From Hofstenia miamia (Eukaryota; Xenacoelomorpha; Acoela): a stretch of DNA of 64,000 nt. This document shows, piece after piece, positions 48,301 to 60,300 of the stretch (position 1 is the first letter of the stretch; each line of letters starts with the position of its first letter). The DNA lies in NCBI GenBank assembly GCA_004352715.1, contig SCFE01000019.1, positions 980,579 through 1,044,578 on the forward strand, read 5' to 3'. The notes below the pieces were generated by a model. That model searched no databases and had not been told where the DNA came from. It saw nothing but the letters and a program-made list of their open reading frames with translations. The translations under genes were made by a program, and so were the position numbers.

Positions 48301-51300
48301 TAAAATAAAATAAAAACATTTCTTTTCATAAAAATAAAGAGGTGCACACACAATACGTTGATTGATTCGTAAGTAACGAGTGTTGAGTCACCTATTTAGA
48401 GTATGCCGTGGTTACCGCAGCAGTTCACATAAGTGGTTTCGTAGCTTATCAAATTTTGCTTTCTTCTAAAATATTTTTGATATCCATTCATGTATAAAAA
48501 TCATTTTGAGTATAATACTGTGACTCCAACGTTCCAGCACATTTTCCTGTCAGTTACAGAAACTATTTTTAGTGATTTAAAAACAGATCTGCCCTAAGGA
48601 AACAAATCTAGTAGGCCTGGACTAATGTTTATACGGTTGATGAAATCCAAAGATGGATATTAGTTCAACGATAAAATTTCACATATGTGATCATGGTTCG
48701 CAAATGCGAACCAGTATGAAGATGTTATATTTTTGTTACTAATGAATAAGTAGCATCCCTACTAATACATATGAAATAATTGGAATAAGCTAAGACTGAA
48801 TCAAGTATCATAACAATAAATATCATGTTAGAGGATCACAAAATTTGGAAGGCAAAATACATATTTTGTTGTTTTCGAAAAAATCAAAAAATGGCAAATT
48901 TTGAAATGCGTCAAACTTATGAAAAACACTTGAGTGAAACTGTGATAGCGTATAGATAACATATCCATTGATGTATTAAAACGAAAAAATTCAGAACTGC
49001 TCTTATTTTTTCAATAATCAACAAAAGTATTCTGGTGCGCATTTGCGCACCATTGTGCTAAATGGGTTAAGAACAATCGTTCACTTAAACTCTGATTAAT
49101 TGATTAATTAATGAATTATGAATGCATTTCAACTAACTGAATATTTTGTTTAATAATTTCTGAGAATTGTGTAATTAGTGTATTTTTCAACGTTCAGCTG
49201 ACAGCTTTTGCATTTCGCAATTGTTCATTGGTTAAACATTTACATGTGCAGTGATTGGCAGGAAACATTATTTATCTCTGTTTTCCGACAATTGCCTTAA
49301 CTTCAATTGCAAACAAGGATACAAGTATCAGTTGAAAGATTTCTTCATTGATTTAAAATATTTGTTTAATTCATGTAATGGGTTAACATTACTCATCAAA
49401 ATTACTAATCACGTAAACAGAAACAATTTTACTTTGGTGTTTGTAAATTTTAAAACAAGAAAAATCTATTTTTACCTGATAATAGTAAGTCGATGCGTAA
49501 TAGTTGCAAAAGCAATAATAATTCAAAATTATTACTTATTGTAGTAAGTTGTATTTTGAAATTAATGTGTTTATTTATTTTTATATAGTCTGTCTAAGAG
49601 GCTTCTCTTGTTTCGTTGCAATTTTCGTCCGGGTATTGGGATTTAGATGTCGATATTGCTTAAACTTATTAGTCCATCCATGCAGAAATTCGTGACTTGG
49701 CATCAAATTTTATGTTTCTTCTACAGCATGAATGAAGCGAGACTACAAGCTTGTTTTTAGAATGTATACATATATCATTACGAAACTAGAAAATCGCATG
49801 CATTGATGACGAATGTTTCGCAAGATTGTATATTGCTACGTTATATTGCGACATTCCTCCTTTTATCGTGCGCTTTTAAGCAAAATTGTGCATCTGGAGT
49901 AACTCAATTTCCCTTTAAATAATTTCTTAATTTTGACGATCGATTTGTTTTGAATGTGTATAACAATTTTGCATTTTAGCCGCGAAGAAAGTATTAAGGG
50001 TATTATCAGTCGCAACACTTCAACAGCCGAAATATCGGAATCAGAAAAAGACGAATTTGTTGTGAACACACTTGGTGTCCCAGAAGAATGGATTTATGAA
50101 GCAAAGTCACTTATTGCTGGTTATAAAGGCGAATTGGATAAAAAGGCCAAATATCTAGTCAATGCAAAGACTTGGAATAAAGCACATGCTTTCATTTTGA
50201 ACGACATCCTACCCGATTACTTTATAAACGGTAAGTGTAAATTAGCAGTAAGAGTAAGTATACACATTTTAGCTGGAAACTTAAATAAATAATTCTTTTA
50301 AACCCACTAAATGGCAATTCACTTTAATCTTAAACTGCATGAGGATTTTTGAAAATTTCTCATGATTGTATGACATTTTTTTAAATGCTTATGGCTCAAA
50401 AACTATAAATGCCTTCAGCTCTATGACCTCTGACTTTGCGCATGGCATGCCTACTGGGCTTGCGGTATCTTTGCACGCATGAAGAAAAATTCAAAATTCT
50501 TTTTTGCTTCCGTGGTCTCAAAACCTTATAAATACATGAACATTTGGTATGGAGAAAATTTAAATCATTTTCAAAAATTCGAAATGCTCAAAGAAAAATT
50601 TCCTTTCAACAACTTCAGTCACAGCAATACGCTTTAATAGAAATTTGCAACATTGCATCACAGTATGTTCACTAATAGATCTGCTCATGCCTCACGATTT
50701 CTAAATTTTCGAATGGGCTTGGAGAAATTTTTTTGTAAATGAGGAAAAACAGTTTGTTCTTTGGACGATACATAGTTTAAGATTAATTGCCTGAAAATGA
50801 ACAAAAATCAAGAAATTGTCAATGAGTATTTTGTTGGCATTTACATCTGAATTGTCTCACCAATAAATGAAAACTGTTATTTGCAAATTTGATAATTCTC
50901 GCTCTCATTCAGAAAACATTTCTGAGTTCTCAACTCAAATTATTATTCGTTAGAACGGGAATAATTTCAAATTGGTTATGGTGAATATTAGAGTGAATCG
51001 AAAGAATTCATGAACATATGTTTATACTAAGACAGCGCGAAATCTGACCAATGTAGTAAGTAAAGATTGCTCAATGAAGCAATAGCTTATAAATATTTCG
51101 GAAAATTTGTAGTCTTTCTCCACCGAAAAGCAATCATTGTCAATCAGAAAAAGAATCTTTCCATATTGGCAAGAATCAAGCGGAGATGTACAGCGGTTTT
51201 AAAGAAGGGTGACATTCATGCCATTCATGCAAAAGCTAGAAAATTACAAAACATTTGCAATCGCTTTTGCTAAATTGTTGCCAGAAAAGAATGGTAAACC

Positions 51301-54300
51301 TTTTGCACAATTTTTGCCGGACATTGAAGAAATTATCATCATTATTAATATGTAACTGAAGGAGTGCCTAATGGATACATTTTATTATACACTCCATCTG
51401 CCTTTCGAATTGATCGTAAATTTAGTTTATCTGATGTGCTTTAACTGGTTTTATTCAGAAATCAATAAAGGCTTTTATGGAAAATGCGTAATCAGAATAC
51501 CCTCACCTATTCACGGTTCCCCATTCGCGGGTTAGACTCTTAGCCCTTACACATGTGTTGTACGTATAAAAAATGACTTTACGGTACAGTAGTACACTAT
51601 GGTTCACTATGCTATGCGGTGTTACTGTCCTTCTGTACTTACATTTCCTTTTGATTAAAATATTATTGCAGTACTAAATTAAAATGCGTTTACATTATCA
51701 TTACTATATTAATGAAATACATAACTGTATGCAATACTACTACATTATTACTATAATAATGAGTAAGAGTGTCTTTAGAAAGTGTTTGGGAAGCATTTAG
51801 TACCGTGTATAATCTCATACATAGACGTTTAAAAACTCCATCCAATATTCGCGAGTTTTTGCTATTCGCAGGGGAATAAAGAACGTAACCCCCGCGAATA
51901 GCAAGGGAATACTGTACACTTTTTTCTCAAATTTACAATCGCGCCCAAATACCTTTAATAGAAGGTAAATTTTAAAATTTTTATCAGAATGGTTATTTTT
52001 GAGATGTTCGACAGGAAACAATGAGAACTCTTGATATAATGCTTTTTAATTTTTTTACAGCCACAAAATTTTCAGAGATTAAAAATTCCAGTCATGTAAA
52101 TTCCTTTATTATAATTTAGCAATTTCCTTCTTTCAAGTTCAAAAAGGAGGGGTAGTAGCATCCGTCCCTTGCCCCCATAATATGTTGTGATACTATTTCT
52201 TCGTGGCACTTGTTGGTAGTAGCCGCAAGTTTATTAAAATTTTGCCAGCAGTTTACAATGTTTTGTTTTTTACAGTAACCTTTTCTGTGGGTTTTCAATA
52301 GTATGCTGTTTGACGACTGAGTTTGTTTACGGACTCTTGTAGTCTTCTGATTATATTTTGACATCTTTTCAGATTGATGTCAAATTCTGTTCCGATACAC
52401 ATGTAGAACACAAAGGAACTAACTTTACAAACTTTTAATAATTCGCTTTAATTTTTTGTGCCACTAATTCATCAAAGAAGCAAATTTGTTCATTGGTGTC
52501 AGATGTTCAATAAAAGAATAAGGAAATGAATTTGCAACAGCATCGATTATCTATGGACCATTAACTCACTTTCAAAATCCACTTTTCTCAAAATAACCAT
52601 TCTCAAGTCTGAGTTATTGATAAGCATCAGGTTTTGAAACTTAAAAGCTATGATTTGATCTTAATGGTACTTTGCTCCCATGGATACAGTATTTTTTCAA
52701 AGTTGATTTATCTATAGTCCTCTGTTCTTCAGAAATTGTTTCATTTCGTGAAAATTCCAGCTACAATGTGCAAAAAGATTTGAATTTCATTTTAATGGAT
52801 ATCAGATCATGCTGGCACTCAATGCGATACTGTAAAACGAGGTGAGTTCGCCATAGACATGGTATTACTTAACCGATTCTTTTAGTTCAAACTTTCTATT
52901 GCCCTTCGAATATAGCACTATCGTGGGGTGAATTCGCCACTAACAATTTTAACTTGTGTAATACTATCTTAGGCAGGTGAAGTTACCTAGTTGTCCTTTT
53001 TCGTTCAGGGGTAAGTTCGCCACCCTATGAAATGATTATAAAAAATGTCTAGTTTAGGTTAAATTACATGGAAATATGTATTAAAAATGAACCTATTTAA
53101 TTATTTTTCTTTTAAATGTTTATTAAAACTTTATAAAGCGTTAGAAACATAGTTCACTACATAGTAAAATTAGCTATTAAAAAATTAGAATTTGTAATAT
53201 AGAAATTATTTATTCGTGAACATTAGATATAAAACACGAGATTATTATTATAGTCTTAAATATCATAACATCGTAGGCATAGATAGAATGGATCATCTGT
53301 GGCATGGTTGCACTTGCCACAGAACCATTCAACACAATTCAATCACTGCACTCAGTCGGGTCCCGTGTATCTCCAGTAGTTCGTTCCACATTGAAAACAG
53401 ATGTCCGTGTTTTTGGGGTTATCTACTTCCATACTTCTTACAGCCGTATTATTCGAAATCGAAGGACCAGCCTCATCAAGCACTTGGAAAGTCGCAGCTG
53501 CTAAATCCATTCCTGGTTCATGGGCAACCTTCTTCCCTCTCTTGGGCTTCGTAGTAGTACTTTCTCCCCTACGTTTCTTCAAAAGAGCAATCAAAGCGCC
53601 ATCTAAGTCTCTTCCAATGTTTGCATTATCCGCATTTGGCAATCTCTTGGTCACTTCCCCAGAATTAAAAGGCACATATTCACATGGCCGGAATCCAGAT
53701 GGCAAGCTTTCACGAAAGACTTGGAAGGACTGGTTCCAGAGGGTATTGAGAAGTTCCGGGAAGATCTCCTTTGGTATGACCCCTTTCCTTTTTGACTCCA
53801 TCCGCCAATTATCCAGGACTCGTCTCCATCTTAGATTCATGCCTTTGAACACTGCCAAGTCCAGTGACTGAAGAAAATGCGTGGCATTAGGGATCAAGCT
53901 GATGAAGTGGATGTAGTGTTTTCGGCACAACCTGAGTACTTCTGGAGAAAAATGTGACGCTAAGTTATCGGCCAGAAAAACTTTTTTCCCAATAAGTTGG
54001 TTGGCATGAGGAAGGAATAAAAAGGTGAACCATCGTTGAAAAGTCTTTATGTCGAACCACCCACTTGTTGTGTAATGATACAGTGCCTGGTGGACCTCCT
54101 TTCCTTCAGTTTTCATAAATGTTCTTATCTTTGTATACTACCATAGGCGGTAGCATCGTCCCATCTGCAGCTCCGCAAGCCATCAGGGTACTTGCGATCT
54201 TGGAGTGATCCTTGATGTTTTCGACACGCCTTGTTCCCCGACGCGTAAGGATTACTTTGGCAACGGGGTCCTCTGTGACATTGGTCGCATCATAATTGAA

Positions 54301-57300
54301 GATGTTTGATGGTGGGACGTTTTCAATAAGGGGCTCTACTTTAGCTAGATAAGCTCGAACTTCTTGTACACTAATCTTCGCACGGTCGCCCGTGATGTTA
54401 CCAGCCACTCTGAAAACCAGATTGTTTCTTTGGTCAAATGATTTGACGAAGTAAATTCCTGGTGTTTGCTTTGAACCTTCGTTCCTGCACACCCTTCGAG
54501 TCAAGAACACTCTTAATCAGTAGTCGGAGATCAATGGCAGTCATTGGAAATCCCCAGTCAGCAGCTACTTGCAGTGTATTCCTATTTTCATGTTCCAGCT
54601 GAGAACACTGGCTGGTATAGGTGTGTACTTACGTGACCTAGTGAGCAGTAAGAAATTTAAGACAAATAAGAACAATAATAGGGAGCTCAGTATTAAATAC
54701 AGTTAGTCTGAATTGAAAGAAGATAATTGGCGCAAATCAACCTATTAGTGCAATACATCGATATATTCTGGACAGATTTTTTTTTTCACAGTTAAAAATT
54801 TATTAAGAGAAATTATTTGTCTTCTTAAATTAGAGTTCGACGCATAGAAGCGCTTACAAACTTGACAGTAACGTCCTTCAATTTCTCTATCGTAATAATC
54901 ACTCCAATGTGAGTATATTAAGTGATGGTACATCATTGAAGGTTGTGGAAATGTTGCTTCGCATTGCAGACAATGATAGATTTGTGTTTTTAAATCAAAC
55001 ACAATGATTACTTTGTTGGATTGCATATCTATCTTGCTGCAGTTACAAGAAAGCTGCATAAACTAGTATGAGCCACCCAATTTATAACAGGTGGCGAACT
55101 CACCCCCTTTTACGGTATATTCATTTGGGATTATTATAAGACATATTATTTCAAAATCCTGTGACGTTCTATAAATTTACTCAGCTCGAAGCCATAATAT
55201 ATTATCAACACCTTGCACTACCAGCAAATTTTTGAAGATGACGAACAATTCATCTTCAATCAATATATCTTTAAGAACTTTTTTCGATTGAGTAATCTTA
55301 ATAAATAATAAATGATACGGTAAAAATGGTCATTTCTGTTAATTTCACAAAAAATGTCTGCATTTTTTCATGCTTTTTCTTAAATTTCGTCTCTGCAAAA
55401 TATTTTCAACGACACTGTGAACGACCACAAAGCAAAATATAAAAAGAGCTCTAATTAACTCTAGTTTTATATATACACCTGTGGCCATACATTTAAAGAC
55501 ATCAAAAATGTAACATTTTAGAATATTTTGCAATAATAACCACAAATAAGTATGTACAGGGTGTCCAAAAGGTTTCGCCCGATTTTATATTGATTGCTAA
55601 TGTAGGTTTTAAATACATTTATTGTATCATTAATAAGAAATACGAACACAATTATTACTATGAATGAAGCAAGGCTACTGCAATGATAATACTAACGGAA
55701 TCCTTCAAATTGTTCTCAGTTGTGTTCGTTACAATCGTGAAGTTTGGCACAGTTCTACAGTGATTGTGGCGAATTTTTCGATAATAACTCGGTGAATGTC
55801 AGGAATGGTTTCTCTTTCTATCCACTGTTCTTTTAGTACACCCCATAAAAATGTCACAAACACATTTGCATTAAACTGTTTTCTTCTCTAAATCAAGCAA
55901 GCGATCATCACGTTGGTAGCTGATGCAGCCCGAATCGAAACAGGATGTTTCGGTTTTTGCTGATAGCATTCAGATTTGAACGCTAAAAGAGAGTAATATT
56001 TAAATATATCCTTCTACCAATGTTGAAACTCGTGCAGCAATGTAGGCGATGATTTCGTTGTTAAAACTCCACAAAACTACTTGAACTGGTCCCGCAAAAT
56101 ATAGTCCCTGGCTGACTAATCTTTTACTTATTGAGGCACTAGTTGACTTTTCTAGATCTCTGTTCAATGTTAGCGATGTTAAGTTTTAATCATTTACACA
56201 TTTTATTAAAATTCTATATTTACGTTCCGGTTTTGCATAGTCACCTAAATAAGTGTTGGGACTCAAAGCTTGCCGCACTCTTTCTTCAATAGTTGATTTA
56301 CTGCCTTATCTCGTGTTTGCGATATTTCTCGCCGACAAGCAGGGTTCGAAAAAAACACGATTTCCAAAATTCAATGTTTAAAACGTTTTAAACATCTTTT
56401 TGCGTTGTTTTAAACAAGTTTCTTTTCTAGAAAACACATATAAGTTACAAAGAATCAATTAAGCAATTGAATAGATCGATTAAGCAATCAATTAAGCAAA
56501 CGCATACAAAAAGCTAATTTATGTGCCTTTTCAATGCTTAGTCGGTTTCTTACTTCATCGTGTACAAAACCCATAGTGCTGAAAATACGTTCCAGTCCAG
56601 CTGAGCTCGGAATTAGATTCAGGAGTTTAATAGCCATGTCTTTCACTTCCATTGACAAATTGCCCAGAATAGCTTGAGATTTTAGAAACTTAATAACATC
56701 ACAATCGACAGCTGCATTATACTCGCTTTGGAGATTTTCATTGTCACCACCAATAAAGTTAAGCAATTGAGATCTGGCTTCTGGGAAGTGTTCGTTAAGC
56801 CAGGAGACACCTTTTCGAAACTCATGTTGCGATAGCGATTGTCCAATATAAGCAGGATGTAAAATGTTTGCTGCAAACCAAACTGCTGGGACTCCATTGT
56901 TGAATCGCTTTTCGGCTGCTTCTAGCCACTCCCGTGCATCATCCATTTCTCGGTACTTGTTAAGTAGTTGTTTCCATGCTTCAACAGCTTTTGCGACTGA
57001 GCAAGTATCTGACTGGACAGTGTTTAGTGCAACTGAAATCGGCTGCAAACACTTGACAGCATCTTCAACATTTTTGAAAACGAATACGTCCTTTATAGTC
57101 TTAGAGACTTCATTTGCATTGCCACTGGCAAATTCAATCTGATGCTGCTCCACAACCAGTTTTAAATTGTTCCAGTTCGAAACGTACCACTGCAGAGTTT
57201 TGAGACAGCTGTTCCATCGGACATCCACGGGAAGTGGTGGCTTAGTTGCTGTCGGCAGAGCTTGCAACCAGGCATGCGCTAAATGACAGTTCCTAAAATG

Positions 57301-60300
57301 TTTAGCAACATTTACAAGGCGCTTTATTAGCGTTGTTGGATGAAGATCTTTCGCAAGAAGATTTAATAAATGTGCACCACAACCATAATGAATTAGATTC
57401 GGTTGTTCTTCAGAAACGAGGGTTCGCATTTTGTTCATATTTTCTGCATTATCCGTAACAAGTGAAATAATCTTGCATTCGTATTCTTGTTCAGCTTTAC
57501 GTATTGATTTCTTTGTGATATCACAAAGGTAATCACTGGTGTGGCGATTACCACTGGTGTCCACGGAGTCAATCAGGAACACTTGTCCATTATGTTGGAG
57601 GGACATGCCAACGAGTGGGTCACTGCAGACGTTGCTCCAGCCGTCGACACACATCGTCGCAAAACGCCCCCTAAGCTGTCCTTTGGTCTTGTCTTGCAAC
57701 TGTGAATGTACCTTGTCCAATAAATCACCGCCAATGTTTCTGGCATTGGGTGGCTGATATCCAGGATGTAGGTTTATCATATTTCGAAAATGCGAATTGT
57801 CCGCGGTGCTAAAAGGAATATTTGTTGTATAGAAAAAACGGGCAACATCCATATCAAAGCCTCTTTTTGTTGCGGAGTTGTTGTGACAACATAGTTCGTT
57901 AGTCGTCTGTCGGCTTGAAGATTATTGGTCGAGAGAAATAGGATGGTCATTTAGCTCGGTAGTATGTTCTTTTTTTATATGTTCCTTCATGCGGGCAACA
58001 AGGGCTGCTTTATTCCAAGGACAATGTTTGCATTTCGCTTTTTTACCGCCTTCGGTTGCCTCGAATTCATCCCAAATTGCATCGCGCTTACGTCCCGTTG
58101 TTGACGCACCAGCGGACATTATTATCTGAAATATTTAAAAAATTAAATACAAACTTTTCAAGAGAGTTTTTTTATTAAAAAAAGGGTAAGGGGAATTGTA
58201 ATCAGGGCAAAAAGTAGGGTATACTTCATGTGTCACACGATATATTGAATTTTTAAACTCCAGTAACTTTTTCGCAAAAAGTTTTTATTAAAAATAAATC
58301 TCAGGAACGTAATCAGCTCAAAAAGTTACGTATACTACATGTATTACACGGTCAACATACATTTTGTCATGAAAAGTCACATAGTTTTTTTAAAAAATGT
58401 TTTTACCTAAAATGAATAACGAGAGTGTAATCAGCGCAAAAAACTACGTATACTAGATATATCACACGGTAAATTCAAAATTCCCAATAAAAACTCATAA
58501 TTTTTTATTTGAAAGTTTTTAGTAAAAACCAACAGCACCACTGAATTCAGTGAATGAAAAGGTGTACATTAGATATACATAACACTTCACACGGAAAATT
58601 CTGATTGGTTCTTAATTCTGATTGGTTCAAAAATTTTCAAAGTATATCAAAATCAAATCCGTCGAAGTGAAATCGGTCAAAAGAAATGCTAACAAATAGG
58701 TTATAAAAAGCGGCAACTAGGCCTTCATGTTTTTTTGTTGAAAACTGAATTTGACTCTGTTTAAAACAATGTTTAAAACACGTTTAAAACGCGTTTAAAA
58801 CTACCCCAGTTTAAAACATGCGAACCCTGCCGACAAGCCCTGTTTGTGAAGGTGCTACATTACTAGATTCAATAGCGTGTGAACAATTTCGTAAATACTT
58901 CGTAGTGATGAATTTCTTGATTTAATCGTTGCTCCAAAATTTCTCTAGCACAAATTAAGTAAATTATTTGAGGTTTAAGTCAATATTCAAAATATATTCT
59001 TGCAAGATAAGCTCAGCATTAATGGCATTAGATAGAAACACAAGTGTAATTTTTAGTGCAAAATGCATACATCAACAGCAACTTGTATTACTCCTCTAAA
59101 TACATCAGAAATACAATAATACACAATGTATAATAACAAAGTTCCAAAGTATAACTAAATTTTGTTTACTTCAGTATGTTGTTTAATTTACGGATATCAT
59201 TGAGTGGGAATTGAAAAATATTTTTGCAAAGTAATTGATGCTAGCTATGTGCTATTGTAAGGCAACCAAAATGCGATGTAGTCACTTTTATAGACCTATA
59301 TCATCATAAACAGATTGTTTTATTGTCCTAAAAAAGTCACATTTTGCTTTAAAGAAACAATTGGTTGCAGTTATTTTATTTTTGGAGATTAGTTTAGACT
59401 TAGGCATTGATCATATTTCATTTCTAAAAAGCTCCAGAATCCAAGATATTCTCATTTTGATAAGAAATGATTTTAAAATTTGTTTAGTTAAGTTCCTGCC
59501 GAATTTTTCGAAGCATATATGAACAATTGCAGAAAAACAATCCAACATTTGTTGTTGTAGGAAACTTCTTCGGCCTTTTAATGTACTTTTGTCCAAAGAT
59601 ATTTGCTGTTCATTTATCATAATCACAATAGTTTTTGTTTTACACTTGAATTAGAAAGTTTACGGATTTTCCTACACAAATCCACTTTTTTCAGATCATT
59701 AGGATACATTTTAGGATTTTATAAATTAATAATTGCCTTAGCCATTAGGTATTTCACCAGTTGCAAGTTTGCAAAATAGGATTTTATGTTGTATCATTAT
59801 AGCCAATATTCAAAGCTAATATAATTATGCACCTTACAAAAGTTGTAGCTTTCAATTTGGATTAACTTTTAAAATCCATATAAAAGGTTCTCAATGTATA
59901 AAGATTTATAAAATTAAACAAAATAAAAGATCCGCGATTTAAGAGGAATATCCAAGTCAGGTGTAAGCAAATATGTTTGCGCTTCCCAGGTTCAGCTGGT
60001 TGCTGTTTTACTCAGCTATCGTTTATTAGAATAGTGATTTCTAGAGATTTATAAAAATATTTTATTTACATAAATTCAACATTGGTAATACAACTTACGC
60101 GATTCCAAACTGTCACGCCCATTTCATACGCTGAGATCGCATCTTCTTGATTAGCAGGAGGTTTATTGGCTTCATGGCGAATCGACCCACGTTCTCCTAG
60201 CCTTCGGCCAACATTGTGGTGAGACACTGATGTCTTTAGCAGTAAGCCGCGAGTTGGTGAGGATGATGTGCAATATCAACTTGTCATCCCTGTCTATTGT

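Larger units (their letters stand above)
52830..55115 (-). mobile_element. Pogo/Tigger-like (jerky-type) DNA transposon
   Basis: 2286 bp between TA dinucleotides. Left CTGTAAAACGAGGTGAGTTC, right, reversed, CCGTAAAAGGGGGTGAGTTC; both continue GCCA. Copies of GGTGAATTCGCCA-like motif recur at 52925 and 53007 near the left end. The minus strand carries a DDE transposase and, upstream, a C2H2 zinc-finger segment. Nearly full length, inactivated by frameshifts. In NUP98 intron 27. Confidence 0.9.
56340..58829 (-). mobile_element. Young hAT transposon with perfect 8-bp target duplication
   Basis: 2490 bp flanked by CCGACAAG on both sides (56332-56339 and 58830-58837). Ends are CAGGGTTCG in inverted orientation. 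Subterminal GTTTAAAAC or GTTTTAAAC occurs about three times on the left (56380-56425) and six times on the right (58755-58820), the usual layout of hAT transposase-binding sites. Contains one transposase frame broken only by a single stop. Inserted into an older mariner in NUP98 intron 27. Confidence 0.96.
55557..58975 (-). mobile_element. Old mariner element split by a hAT insertion
   Basis: Left end CAGGGTGTCCAAAAGGTTTC after TA at 55555. The minus strand left of the hAT reads TFLWGVLKEQWIEREIIPD (C-terminal region; the expected catalytic Asp is replaced) at about 55755-55860, and around the hAT insertion STIEERVRQALSPNTYLG, like the linker NVExVRQAL of mariner (56225-56300). The right terminus was not found, so the boundary is approximate. 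Confidence 0.6.

Noticed and set aside
52116-52364. 82-codon minus-strand frame
   Set aside because: No recognisable motif and no terminal repeats; could be chance.
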